NCBI RefSeq assembly: GCF_019635935.1
Contig: NZ_JAHBYN010000001.1
Span: forward strand, 1,476,001 to 1,540,000
DNA: 64,000 nt
From: Parvibaculum sp.
Lineage (GTDB): Bacteria; Pseudomonadota; Alphaproteobacteria; Parvibaculales; Parvibaculaceae
Direction: 5' to 3'
Part shown: piece after piece, positions 1-8,820 of the stretch
Layout: the number at the start of each line of letters is the position of its first letter
Numbering within the stretch: position 1 is the first letter of the stretch
Position numbers and translations under genes: made by a program
The notes under the pieces: generated by a model
What the model was told of the DNA's origin: nothing
Databases searched by the model: none
What the model saw: the letters and a program-made list of their open reading frames with translations, nothing else

Positions 1-1086
1 CTTGCGACGCTCCTGCCGCGCTTCACCTTCAACGACCGCTTCGTCACCTATTTCGACGAACGCATGGAGTTTCGCGTCGCCTCCGACTGGGCGGCCGACA
101 ACCTGACCGGCATCTACCAGATCAGCTATTCGCTGGGATCGGGCGAGACGGGCGGCGTGTCGAACCCCGAATATGTGGAAAAGCTCGAGGACTTCGCCAA
201 CTGGTTCCGCACCCAGCCGGAAGTCGTCCACGTCTCGACCTTCTCCGACGTGATGAAGCGCATCAACAAGAGCATGCATGGCGACAACGAAAGCTATTAC
301 CGCGTGCCCGACGACCGCGACATGGCGGCGCAATTCCTGCTGCTCTACGAAATGTCGCTGCCCTACGGCCTCGATCTCAATGACCAGATCAATGTCGACA
401 AGTCGGCGACCAAGCTGACGCTGACGCTGACCGACATTTCGACCGTCGAGATGCAGGGGCTGATCAACCGCGCCGACGACTGGCTGAGGACGAACGCGCC
501 GGAACATATGTATTCCTATCCGGCGGGACAGGCGGTGATGTTTGCCTTTATCGGCCGCAACAACTTCAACGCGATGACGACCGGCACGGCGATCGCGCTG
601 GTGCTGATCTCGGCCTGTCTGATGCTGGCGCTCCGCAATCTCCGCCTCGGCATCGTCAGCCTGATCCCGAACCTGACGCCGCCGATCGCCGCCTTCGGCA
701 TTCTGGCGCTCTTCACCACCGAGGTCGGCTTCTGGTCGACCTTCGTGATCGCGACGGCGCTGGGGCTGATTGTCGACGCGACGGTGCATTTCCTGTCGAA
801 ATACCGCCGCGCCAGCATCGAACAGGGCAAATCGCCGGAGGACAGCGTGCGCTACGCCTTCTCGACGGTGGGCACCGCGCTCTGGGTCTCGACCTTCGTG
901 CTGGTGATCGGCTTTGCGATCCTGGCGCTCTCGCCCTTCAAGGTTAACGCGATGCTGGGCATCATGGTGGCATTGACGGTCGCGGTGGCGCTCGTTATCG
1001 ACTTCCTGCTGCTGCCGGCGCTGCTGATCGCGATCGACCGGCGCAAGCGCGCGGCGCCCGCCCCCGCGGCGGCAACCGCGGACTGA
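1..1086 (+). CDS. RND-superfamily (MMPL-type) exporter, C-terminal part
   Basis: The frame is open from the first base, so the gene begins upstream and only about 361 C-terminal residues are visible. The first part is a soluble periplasmic-type domain. It is followed by a run of hydrophobic helices beginning near the AFIGRNNFN segment and containing the polar stretch LGLIVDATVHFLSKYRR, a variant of the charged TM4-like motif of MMPL/RND transporters. The protein ends in a short basic, alanine-rich cytoplasmic tail. MMPL-type RND proteins use the proton gradient to move lipids or hydrophobic compounds across the inner membrane. The two genes that follow on the same strand (a LolA-like periplasmic protein and an outer-membrane barrel) suggest a trans-envelope lipid or hydrophobe trafficking unit. 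The substrate is unknown. Confidence 0.85.
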   Translation, partial: LATLLPRFTFNDRFVTYFDERMEFRVASDWAADNLTGIYQISYSLGSGETGGVSNPEYVEKLEDFANWFRTQPEVVHVSTFSDVMKRINKSMHGDNESYYRVPDDRDMAAQFLLLYEMSLPYGLDLNDQINVDKSATKLTLTLTDISTVEMQGLINRADDWLRTNAPEHMYSYPAGQAVMFAFIGRNNFNAMTTGTAIALVLISACLMLALRNLRLGIVSLIPNLTPPIAAFGILALFTTEVGFWSTFVIATALGLIVDATVHFLSKYRRASIEQGKSPEDSVRYAFSTVGTALWVSTFVLVIGFAILALSPFKVNAMLGIMVALTVAVALVIDFLLLPALLIAIDRRKRAAPAPAAATAD

Positions 1087-1152
1087 CCGCGGACCGAACG
1101 AAAGCCGGCGGCATTTTTCGCCGGTCCGACGACGACAACATGGAGGTAAGTC

Positions 1153-1983
1153 ATGCCGATCCGGATTCTTTCAGGCAGTGTGGGCTTCGCGCTCGCCGCG
1201 ATGCTGGCGCTCCCCTTAAGCGCCGAGCCCGTGTCGCTGCCCGACGACCCCGAGGCCAAGGGCCGCGCCATCGCCGAGGAAACGGACCGCCGCAACAAGG
1301 GCTTCGGCGACAGCCGCGCCTCGATGCACATGATCCTCGAAAATGCCTATGGCGAAACCAGTACGCGCGAGCTGCGCTCGATGACGCTGGAAAAGCCGAA
1401 CCCGAACGAAGGTGACTGGACGCTGAACGTCTTCGACAAGCCCCGCGATGTCGACGGCACGGCGCTCTTGACTCATGCGCGCATTCTCGACCCGGACGAC
1501 CAGTGGATGTATCTGCCGGCGGTGAAGCGCGTGAAGCGCATTTCCTCGGTCAACAAGTCGGGCCCCTTCATGGGCAGCGAATTCGCCTTCGAGGATTTCT
1601 CCTCCACCGAAATCGACAAATACGGCTACAAATGGCTGCGCGACGAAGCCTGCCCGGAGCCGGTGGCCGACCGCACCTGCCATGTGACCGAACGCACGCC
1701 GCTGTATGAACATTCGGGCTATACGCGCCAGATCGCCTGGACCGACACGACCGACTATCAGCCGCGCAAGATCGAATATTACGACCGCAAGGACGAGCTG
1801 CTGAAAACGCTGTCGATGACCGACTACAATCTCCATCAGGGAAAGTTCTGGCGGGCGCACGACCTCTACATGCAGAACGTCGTCACCGGCAAATCGACGC
1901 GCCTGACCTGGGAAAGCTTCGAGTTCGGCACCGGGCTGACGCAGAACGATTTCAGCACCAACGCGCTGCAACGCGCGCGCTGA
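1153..1983 (+). CDS. Outer membrane lipoprotein-sorting protein, LolA-like family
   Basis: A 276-residue protein with an N-terminal signal peptide (about residues 1-24, ending near LPLSAEP). The mature part resembles the LolA-like family annotated as outer-membrane lipoprotein-sorting protein: a hydrophobic-cavity beta fold with the conserved stretch DQWMYLPAVKRVKRIS near the middle, then an FAFEDFSS segment. Family members often sit beside MMPL/RND exporters, as here, where the gene begins 66 bases after the exporter stop. The probable role is to carry a lipid or lipidated cargo across the periplasm. The ATG is preceded by a GGAGG sequence, which supports this start. It is not LolA itself, because no LolB or LolCDE genes are nearby. 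Confidence 0.8.
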   Translation: MPIRILSGSVGFALAAMLALPLSAEPVSLPDDPEAKGRAIAEETDRRNKGFGDSRASMHMILENAYGETSTRELRSMTLEKPNPNEGDWTLNVFDKPRDVDGTALLTHARILDPDDQWMYLPAVKRVKRISSVNKSGPFMGSEFAFEDFSSTEIDKYGYKWLRDEACPEPVADRTCHVTERTPLYEHSGYTRQIAWTDTTDYQPRKIEYYDRKDELLKTLSMTDYNLHQGKFWRAHDLYMQNVVTGKSTRLTWESFEFGTGLTQNDFSTNALQRAR

Positions 1984-2011
1984 CGCGGCAGAGATTTCCG
2001 GGGGGTTCGAT

Positions 2012-3217
2012 ATGCGTTCGACACACATGCTGGCCGGCGCCGCCGCTTTTGCGGCGCTGGCGACCGCGGCGGCGGCCGATCCGCTCGATATAAGGGTCCG
2101 CGGCTATGTGGAACCGGAGCTGCAGGCCTTCATCGAAAGCGGCAACGTCTCGGGACAGCGGCGCTGGAACGCCTCCGTCGCGACGGAAGTCAGCTTCGAG
2201 AGTTTCTGGGACAATTCGAACCAGTGGATCGTCGTCAAACCCTTCGCGCGGCTCGACCTGCGCGACGGCAACCGCAGCCATGCCGACATGCGCGAGGCGA
2301 AATATGCCCGCGCCATCGACAATTGGGAATTCCGCATCGGCATCGACAAGGTGTTCTGGGGCGTGACGGAGGCGGTGCATCTCGTCGATATCATCAACCA
2401 GTCCGATTTCGTGGAGAGCATCGACGGCGAGGAAAAGCTCGGCCAGCCGATGGTGATGGTTTCGACCGTGCAGGAATTCGGTACCTTGACCGGCTATCTG
2501 TTGCCGTTCTTTCGCGAACGCACCTTTCCGGGCCGGAAGGGCCGTCCCGCCTTCGACATACCCGTCGACGACAAGCAGACGCTGTATGAGAGCGGCGCCG
2601 AGGAGCGCCATGTCGACTTCGCGCTGCGCTACGCCAACACGTTCGACATCTGGGATGTCGGCGTGGGCTACTTCCAGGGCACCAACCGCAACCCGCTGCT
2701 GCTGCCGGGCCTCGATGGGGGCGGCAATCCGGTGCTGGTGCCCTTCTACGCACAGGCCAGGCGCGTTTCGACCGATGTGCAGGCGACGTCGGGCGCCTGG
2801 CTCTACAAATTCGAGGGCTTCTGGCAGGAGCAGTTGAACGCGCAGCACCTGCAGGCGACCGGCGGCATCGAATATACGTTCTACGGGATTTTCGACACGC
2901 CCTCCGATGTCGGCCTCGTCGCCGAATATGTCTGGGACGATCGCGGCGCCAATCCGCAGAACCCTTTCGCCAACGACGCCTTTCTGGCGCTGCGCTGGAC
3001 GCCCAACGACGCGGCCTCGACAGCGGTGCTGGCGGGAACGACGGTCGATCTCGACACGCAGGCGCTCGGCTTTTCCATCGAGGCGGAACGCCGCTTCGGC
3101 GACGACTTTTTCGTGTCGCTCGAAGGCCGCTTCTTCGCCAACGTGCCGCGCACCGACCCGCTCTTCTCCTATAGCGACGACAGCTTCCTGCAACTGCGCA
3201 TCGCCCGCTATTTCTGA
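2012..3217 (+). CDS. Outer membrane beta-barrel protein of the RND/LolA-like cluster
   Basis: A 401-residue protein with a clear signal peptide (MRSTHMLAGAAAFAALATAAAA). Alternating hydrophobic and polar strands follow, and the protein ends RIARYF with a terminal aromatic residue, as expected for substrates of the Bam machinery. The strand content and the repeated short aromatic-rich segments indicate a porin-like barrel. Its position 28 bases after the LolA-like gene fits the recurring arrangement of RND exporter, periplasmic carrier and DUF1302-type barrel, but I cannot assign the exact family by eye. The likely role is an outer-membrane exit or acceptor for what the exporter handles. Confidence 0.7.
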   Translation: MRSTHMLAGAAAFAALATAAAADPLDIRVRGYVEPELQAFIESGNVSGQRRWNASVATEVSFESFWDNSNQWIVVKPFARLDLRDGNRSHADMREAKYARAIDNWEFRIGIDKVFWGVTEAVHLVDIINQSDFVESIDGEEKLGQPMVMVSTVQEFGTLTGYLLPFFRERTFPGRKGRPAFDIPVDDKQTLYESGAEERHVDFALRYANTFDIWDVGVGYFQGTNRNPLLLPGLDGGGNPVLVPFYAQARRVSTDVQATSGAWLYKFEGFWQEQLNAQHLQATGGIEYTFYGIFDTPSDVGLVAEYVWDDRGANPQNPFANDAFLALRWTPNDAASTAVLAGTTVDLDTQALGFSIEAERRFGDDFFVSLEGRFFANVPRTDPLFSYSDDSFLQLRIARYF

Positions 3218-3257
3218 GCGGCGTAAGCGGGCGGCCGCGCAAACCGATCCGTCACGT

Positions 3258-4442
3258 TCAGAACCGGCCGGAGATCCGGATATAGAAGTCGCGATCCTCG
3301 CGCGGCCGCAGCACGCCGGCCGGAATGTCGATCTCCTCGCGCAGCCGATAGCGCGCTTCCATCGACCATTGCGGCGTGAAACGCCACTGGTAGCGTATCT
3401 CCGACAAGGCGTCATTACCGCGAAAATCGCCCGAGAGCAGCCAGCCGGCATCGATGCGCGCATGGACAAGGCCGAGATTGTGGCCCGGCGCGATGTCGTA
3501 AAGGCTGAGCGCCGCCTGCCAGGCCAGCCCGCCGGCATCGCCCGTATTGCCCGAACCGGTGACGGTGGCGCGCGGCGTGTTGGGCGCATAGCCGATCTCG
3601 AAGCCGGGCACCAGCCGCAACCCCGCCTCGGTGAGGCGCCAGCTCGCGGCCATGCGGCCGACCAGCGTGATGTAGTCCTCACGCCGCGAAAACGCCGTGC
3701 CGTCCGACGCCAGCGCCGCCGGCATCCAGGTGACGCCGATCATGCGCTGCACGACGGGTCCGAGTGGTTCGGTCGCCTCAAGTCCGGCAAAGATCGTGAC
3801 GCGGCTGGCATCTTCGGAAAAATCGAGCGGCGTGCGCACCGCCGAGCCCGGCCCCTCGCGATGATTGTGTTCGAGCACCAGATGAGCACGCCAGCCGGGC
3901 AGCTGGTGGCGGTAATGCAGCCCGTCGGTCCAGGTGATGTCGATATTGGGGCTGTCGTTGCGGTCGAGCCCCTTGGAGGCGACGCCCTGAAGCGCGAACT
4001 GCGTCTGGAAGCGGCCAAGCCGCAGCGACCAGGGCCGCGCCTTGTCGGCATAGTCGAGATAGAATTCGTCGAGCGTGCTCTCACCCAGTTCCATGCCGGT
4101 CGAGGTCGTGGCATAGCCATGCAACTGGAATCCGTGCCCGGTCTGGTGCTGCCCGTAGCGACCGGCGAAACGCGTACGGAAATGCAGATGGTCGCCGAGA
4201 TCGCGCTCGGCAGCCAGACGCAACCGCCCGCGCAGCGCGCGGCTGTCGCTCTGCGTACCGTTGCGGGCCTTGCGTTCACTGTCGAAATAGCCGGCGCGGA
4301 TGTCGCCGCTGAAACGCCAGCCCGTCTCTTCGGCCTGCGCCGCTGACGCGGCCAGCGCGGTCGCAAGCGCAACGACGACGGCACGGGCCTGCCGGTGCCG
4401 GCCGGGGTGTGGCAAAACCCTGTCGATCGAGCGTCCGGTCAT
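3258..4442 (-). CDS. Putative outer membrane porin-like protein
   Basis: The reading frame extends further upstream, but the ATG at 4442 gives a sensible export signal (basic start, then AVVVALATALAASAAQA, then a cleavage site before EETGW), so I place the start there (394 residues). The mature part is made of amphipathic strands typical of a monomeric outer-membrane barrel and ends RISGRF with a terminal phenylalanine. It runs convergent to the preceding outer-membrane gene and ends 40 bases from it. Some features, such as LRLGRFQTQFALQG, recall alginate-export or porin families in which a sugar or aromatic compound crosses a barrel. The substrate is unknown. Confidence 0.65.
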   Translation of the reverse strand: MTGRSIDRVLPHPGRHRQARAVVVALATALAASAAQAEETGWRFSGDIRAGYFDSERKARNGTQSDSRALRGRLRLAAERDLGDHLHFRTRFAGRYGQHQTGHGFQLHGYATTSTGMELGESTLDEFYLDYADKARPWSLRLGRFQTQFALQGVASKGLDRNDSPNIDITWTDGLHYRHQLPGWRAHLVLEHNHREGPGSAVRTPLDFSEDASRVTIFAGLEATEPLGPVVQRMIGVTWMPAALASDGTAFSRREDYITLVGRMAASWRLTEAGLRLVPGFEIGYAPNTPRATVTGSGNTGDAGGLAWQAALSLYDIAPGHNLGLVHARIDAGWLLSGDFRGNDALSEIRYQWRFTPQWSMEARYRLREEIDIPAGVLRPREDRDFYIRISGRF

Positions 4443-4467
4443 CCGCCTTCCGATCCCGACCAACGGC

Positions 4468-4656
4468 TCATGGCGTGGGCGTGCCGCCGATCCGCCGCAG
4501 CATTTCCCAAACTGGCACCGCCGCCGCACCGCCGACAAGGCCGCTGACATAGGACGGGATGTCGGCATTGAACAGCCAGTTCCACAAAAGACCGGCAAGA
4601 ATGCTCGCCAGCAGCATCGCGCCGAGCGTGATCAGCCATCTAGTCCAGAGCGCCAT
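4468..4656 (-). CDS. Small two-helix membrane protein, function unknown
   Basis: A 62-residue reading frame with a strong ribosome-binding site (GGGGAGG, about 6 bases before the ATG at 4656). Residues 5-30 form one hydrophobic helix rich in Leu, Ala and Trp, and residues 36-52 form a second, weaker one. The protein ends RRIGGTPTP. It lies 25 bases upstream of the barrel gene on the same strand, so the two may be co-transcribed. I recognise no family. The ribosome-binding site and helix pattern support a real gene, but comparative evidence is needed to be certain. Confidence 0.5.
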   Translation of the reverse strand: MALWTRWLITLGAMLLASILAGLLWNWLFNADIPSYVSGLVGGAAAVPVWEMLRRIGGTPTP

Positions 4657-4800
4657 GATATCCTCCCCGGCTTGTCCGGCGGGACCAGTATGGACCAGCA
4701 GACCCACCGGACAAGAGCCGGGACGGCGACCGTTTGCCGCCCCGGCGGCGCGGGCTTTCGGTATAGAATGATTTAAAACCGCAATCGTGAGGGAAACAGG

Positions 4801-5958
4801 ATGTTCGGAGCGCAGATCAGGCTTTTCCGCCTTGCGGGATTCAATGTGAATCTCGATGTGAGCTGGATATTCATCGCCTTGCTGATCTCGTGGACGCTGG
4901 CGACCGGCTATTTCCCCACCTTCTATCCGGACCTCGATGCCGCGACCTACTGGTCGATGGGCATTGTCGGCGCGATGGGGCTTTTTCTCTCGATCGTCCT
5001 GCACGAGCTGTCGCATTCCATCGTCGCCCGGCGCTTCGACATTCCGATCTCGGGCATCACGCTCTTCATTTTCGGCGGCGTCGCGCAACTCGAAAAGGAA
5101 CCGCCGACGCCGCGCGCCGAATTCATGATGGCGATCGCCGGACCGATTGCGAGCTATGTGCTGGCCGGCGGCTTTTATCTCATCGGTGCGGCGGCGCTCG
5201 CCGCCGGTCTGCCTGAAACCGTTTCCGGTGTCGCGCGCTATCTGGCCCTGATCAACCTGATCCTCGCGACCTTCAACATGGTGCCGGCCTTTCCGCTCGA
5301 CGGCGGCCGCGTCTATCGCGCCTGGCTCTGGGGCCGCACCGGCGACATGAACGAGGCGACGCGGCGCGCCTCGCGCGTCGGCCAGGCCTTCGGCCTCGGC
5401 CTGATCGCGCTTGGCGTTTTCAGCCTCTTTTCGGGCAACCTGATCGCCGGCATCTGGTGGGGACTGATCGGTCTTTTTCTTAACACCGCCTCGCGCGCCT
5501 CCTATACGCAGTTGCAGACCCATCAACTGCTGAAGGCCGAGCCCGTGTCGCGCTTCATGACGGCAAACCCGCTGACCGTTCCGGCCGGCATCACGCTGCG
5601 AAAACTCGTCGACGATCACATCTACGGCTCATTCCACGAGACATTCCCCGTGATGGAGGGCGACAGGCTGGTCGGTTCGATCGGCGTCGCCGACTTGCGC
5701 GACATCGCGCGCGACAATTGGGAGCGCCTGCAGGTGCGCGAGGTCATGCACCCGGTCTCATCCCTCAACAGCATCCACACAACCGAAAGCGGCGAGGCGG
5801 CACTCAAGCTGATGCGCGAAAGCGGAAATGCGCGGCTGCTGGTCCTGCGGGACGGTAAACTCGCCGGCATCGTCGCCCTGCGCGACATCATGCGGCTGAT
5901 CCGGCTGAAGGAAGAGCTGGGTCCGCGCGCTGGCGGGATCGCGGGCAAAGGCCTATAA
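4801..5958 (+). CDS. Site-2 protease family (M50) metalloprotease with two CBS domains
   Basis: A 385-residue polytopic membrane protein. The zinc motif is H68-E-L-S-H72 in the second hydrophobic segment, and the third zinc ligand is the aspartate of NMVPAFPLDGGR (D165). Residues from about 240 to the end form two CBS repeats (VSRFMTANPLTV... and VREVMHPVSSL...), which in this M50 subgroup (SpoIVFB-like, with CBS) sense adenine nucleotides and gate intramembrane cleavage. The start follows a GAGGGAAACAGG ribosome-binding region. Substrates of this subgroup are mostly unknown in proteobacteria. It stands before the heptose gene gmhA with a 51-base gap and may be co-transcribed with it. Confidence 0.92.
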   Translation: MFGAQIRLFRLAGFNVNLDVSWIFIALLISWTLATGYFPTFYPDLDAATYWSMGIVGAMGLFLSIVLHELSHSIVARRFDIPISGITLFIFGGVAQLEKEPPTPRAEFMMAIAGPIASYVLAGGFYLIGAAALAAGLPETVSGVARYLALINLILATFNMVPAFPLDGGRVYRAWLWGRTGDMNEATRRASRVGQAFGLGLIALGVFSLFSGNLIAGIWWGLIGLFLNTASRASYTQLQTHQLLKAEPVSRFMTANPLTVPAGITLRKLVDDHIYGSFHETFPVMEGDRLVGSIGVADLRDIARDNWERLQVREVMHPVSSLNSIHTTESGEAALKLMRESGNARLLVLRDGKLAGIVALRDIMRLIRLKEELGPRAGGIAGKGL

Positions 5959-6009
5959 GTAATCCGGATCGAGAGGGGCCGGCCACGGCCCCGGCAACGA
6001 GGAAATGCC

Positions 6010-6588
6010 TTGGGTACGAGCGAGATTTTTCACGCCACTTTCGACGAACACCTGAAAGTCGCGCATGAAACGGCAAAGCTGCTGGAGAAGGATTTTTCCA
6101 GCCTCGCCGCCGCATGCGCCGAAGCCGTGGCGGGCGGCGGCAAGCTGATTTTCTTCGGCAATGGCGGCAGCGCCGCCGATGCCCAGCACATCGCCGCCGA
6201 ACTTTCGGTGCGTTTCGTCAAGGACCGCCCGGCAATCGCCGCTTTGGCCCTAACCACCGACACCTCGGTGCTGACGGCGGCCGCCAACGACATGGGCTAC
6301 GCGCATGTGTTCGAGCGGCAGGTGGAAGCGCTCGGGCGGCGCGGCGACCTTGCCATCGGCATTTCAACATCCGGCAAAAGCCCCAACGTGGTGCTGGCGC
6401 TGGCGGCCGCGCGAAAACAGGGCCTCGTCACCGCCGCCCTCACCGGCGCCGAACCGAACGCGATGAAGGATGTCGCCGATCACCTGATCTGTGTGCCGTC
6501 GAAAACGACCGCACGCATTCAGGAAATGCACATCGTCATCGGTCACATGCTCTGCGCCGGCATCGAGAAGCATCTCGGCTACGTCTGA
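6010..6588 (+). CDS. gmhA: Phosphoheptose isomerase (sedoheptulose 7-phosphate isomerase)
   Basis: A 192-residue SIS-domain protein that converts sedoheptulose 7-phosphate to D-glycero-D-manno-heptose 7-phosphate, the first step of ADP-heptose synthesis for LPS inner core. The SIS sugar-phosphate loop is visible as [18 protein letters not shown] (near residues 48-65), with the second conserved segment [11 protein letters not shown]. The C-terminal [12 protein letters not shown] carries the metal and catalytic His/Glu residues of GmhA. The start is a TTG: the nearby ATG at 6005 is in another frame, and a GAGGAAA sequence precedes the TTG. It converges with hldE, overlapping its end by 10 bases. 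Confidence 0.93.
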   Translation: MGTSEIFHATFDEHLKVAHETAKLLEKDFSSLAAACAEAVAGGGKLIFFGNGGSAADAQHIAAELSVRFVKDRPAIAALALTTDTSVLTAAANDMGYAHVFERQVEALGRRGDLAIGISTSGKSPNVVLALAAARKQGLVTAALTGAEPNAMKDVADHLICVPSKTTARIQEMHIVIGHMLCAGIEKHLGYV

Positions 6589-8069
6589 GCGGCTTTCGGC
6601 CCGAGCTTCGCGATCGTGCCCGTCGTGCTGAAACCCGGAACGATGTCGACAATCTCGACGCGACCGCCATGGGCCTGCACGAAATCCGCACCGACAATGT
6701 CGGCAACCTTGTAGTCGCCGCCCTTGACCAGCAGATCGGGCTTCAGCGCCTCGATCAGCGCTTGCGGCGTGTCTTCCTCGAAAATCGTCACGAGATCGAC
6801 GGTGCCGAGCGCGGCGAGCACGGTGGCGCGCGCGATGTCGGGTTGCACGGGACGGCCCTCGCCCTTGAGGCGGCGCACCGACGCATCCCCGTTGAGACCG
6901 ACGACCAGCCGGTCGCAAAGCGCGCGTGCGCGCGCAAGAAGCGCGACATGGCCCGGATGCAACAGATCGAAACACCCGTTGGTGAACCCGACCTTGAGCC
7001 CGCGCGCCCGCCAGATATCGACGATTTCGGCGGCGCGTTCGCGCCCCGCCAGTTTCGCCTCGATTGCCGACAATTCATGTTCGCGCAACGCCGATGCGAG
7101 TTCGTCGCGATGCACGACGGCGGTACCGACCTTGCCGACGACGATGCCGGCCGCCGAGTTCGCCAGCCGTGCGGCATCGGCAAGCGATGCCCCCGCGCCG
7201 AGCGCACAGGCAAGCGTCGCAACAACCGTGTCGCCGGCGCCCGATACGTCGAACACCTCGCGCGCCTCGGCCGCGAGGTGATGCACGTCGTCTTTCGTGA
7301 TGACGCTCATCCCGTCCTGCGCCCGCGTGACGACAACGGCGCCGAGCCCGTGCGCCGCGACAAGACCGCGCGCGGCGGCAACGATTTCGCTGTCGTTCGA
7401 GGCAGGCGTTCCGCTTGCCTCGGCCAGTTCCTTGCGGTTGGGCGTGACGACGGAAGCCCCGGCATAACGCGCATAGTCGAGGCCCTTGGGATCCACAATG
7501 ACGGGAATTTTCGCATCCCGCGCCGCCGCGATGGCGGCAGCGGTCACGGCCGGCGTTAGCACGCCCTTGCCGTAGTCGGACAGCACCAGCACGTCGCACG
7601 ACTTGAGCGCCGCCCCGAGCGACGCAACGAGCGCCGCGCCCTCGGCCGCGTCGAGCACCGCCGTCGTTTCGCTATCGGCGCGCAGCACCTGCTGGCTCAT
7701 CGCGACGAAACGCGTCTTGACCGTGGTGATGCGGTTTGCCGCGCGCGCCAGCCGCGCCTCGATGCCCGGATGTTCGTCGAAGGCGCGGGCGAGCGCCGCG
7801 CCCGCCTCGTCGTCGCCAACGACCGATAGAAAGACGACCCCGGCGCCGAGCGCCGCCAGATTGCGCGCCACATTGCCCGCGCCGCCCGGCATGGCGCGCT
7901 CGGCCTCGACGCTGAGAACCGGGATCGGCGCCTCCGGCGAGATGCGCTCGACCCGGCCATAGACGAAGCGGTCGAGCATCGCGTCGCCCACAACCAGCAC
8001 GCGCACGCCGGCAAGCCGGGCGGCCAGCGTCTGGAGAGTCTCGGTATTTTCGGTCTGCGGGCCAGTCAT
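6579..8069 (-). CDS. hldE: Bifunctional heptose 7-phosphate kinase / heptose 1-phosphate adenylyltransferase
   Basis: A 496-residue two-domain enzyme. Residues 1 to about 330 are a PfkB/ribokinase-type kinase ([16 protein letters not shown] near the sugar site, [15 protein letters not shown] as the catalytic anion-hole motif). Residues from about 355 are a nucleotidyltransferase with the [14 protein letters not shown] motif containing HxGH. It phosphorylates D-glycero-beta-D-manno-heptose 7-phosphate at C1 and, after GmhB has removed the 7-phosphate, adds AMP to give ADP-heptose. Its neighbours gmhA (convergent) and gmhB (divergent) complete the pathway up to the final epimerase, which is not in this window. 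Confidence 0.95.
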   Translation of the reverse strand: MTGPQTENTETLQTLAARLAGVRVLVVGDAMLDRFVYGRVERISPEAPIPVLSVEAERAMPGGAGNVARNLAALGAGVVFLSVVGDDEAGAALARAFDEHPGIEARLARAANRITTVKTRFVAMSQQVLRADSETTAVLDAAEGAALVASLGAALKSCDVLVLSDYGKGVLTPAVTAAAIAAARDAKIPVIVDPKGLDYARYAGASVVTPNRKELAEASGTPASNDSEIVAAARGLVAAHGLGAVVVTRAQDGMSVITKDDVHHLAAEAREVFDVSGAGDTVVATLACALGAGASLADAARLANSAAGIVVGKVGTAVVHRDELASALREHELSAIEAKLAGRERAAEIVDIWRARGLKVGFTNGCFDLLHPGHVALLARARALCDRLVVGLNGDASVRRLKGEGRPVQPDIARATVLAALGTVDLVTIFEEDTPQALIEALKPDLLVKGGDYKVADIVGADFVQAHGGRVEIVDIVPGFSTTGTIAKLGPKAAQT

Positions 8070-8190
8070 CGCGAAGCCTTCGGAAATTTCCCTTTCGGGA
8101 TAGTGGCGAAATGGCGCTCAAGATAGCGTAAAAAGCCTCAGAGTTTTCGCTTCCCCGCCCCGGCCCGTTCCCGACCGCCCAAGGCTCCCC

Positions 8191-8820
8191 ATGCTGACCG
8201 ACCAAGGCATCTGGCTCTCGACCGAAACGCCGCCGCGCCGCGAAGGCCGGCCGGGACTGTTCCTCGACCGCGACGGAGTTTTGATCAGGGAGGTTAACTA
8301 TCTGAAAAGCAAGGAAGATGTGGCTCTTGAGGCCGGCGCCGCCGGGATTATCCGCTGGGCGCGAGCGCGGGATTTCGGCGTTGCCGCGATCACCAATCAG
8401 TCGGGCATCGCGCGGGGCATTGTGAGCTGGGCCGATTTCGAGGCAGTGGAGGCCGAAATCGCCCGCCAGCTTGCAGCGGCCGGCGTGGCGCTCGACCTCG
8501 TCGTCGCCTGCCCCTTCCATCCCGATTTCACGCCCGGCTACGGCGCCGCCGAGGATGTCTGGCGCAAGCCCGGCCCTCGCATGATCGAGGAAGCGGCGCT
8601 GCGGATGGACCTCGATCTCGCCGCAAGCTGGCTCATCGGCGACAAGGCAAGCGACATCGAAGCGGCAAAACGCGCAGGGCTCAAGGGCGCGGTGACCGTC
8701 GCAACCGGCTACGGCGCGCAAGAGCGTGAGGCGGCGATGGCGCTCCGCGACAACACCTTCGAAGTCATCGCCGCCGACCGTCTGACGGACGCGCAGGCAG
8801 TGCTCAATGAGGCGTTTTAG
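8191..8820 (+). CDS. gmhB: D,D-heptose 1,7-bisphosphate 7-phosphatase (HAD family)
   Basis: A 209-residue HAD-superfamily phosphatase. The nucleophile motif is FLDRDGVLI (D26 and D28), the motif II region is ITNQSG, and the late Asp motif is LIGDKASD. The length and the NYLKSKEDV segment fit GmhB, which removes the 7-phosphate of heptose bisphosphate between the two HldE steps. In E. coli GmhB a structural zinc is bound by a C-P-H-H loop and a later C-D-C. Here the loop is C107-P-F-H110 and the later cysteines are absent (AAEDVWRKPGP), so the zinc site appears lost. The stop overlaps the end of the allophanate hydrolase gene, tail to tail. Confidence 0.88.
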   Translation: MLTDQGIWLSTETPPRREGRPGLFLDRDGVLIREVNYLKSKEDVALEAGAAGIIRWARARDFGVAAITNQSGIARGIVSWADFEAVEAEIARQLAAAGVALDLVVACPFHPDFTPGYGAAEDVWRKPGPRMIEEAALRMDLDLAASWLIGDKASDIEAAKRAGLKGAVTVATGYGAQEREAAMALRDNTFEVIAADRLTDAQAVLNEAF

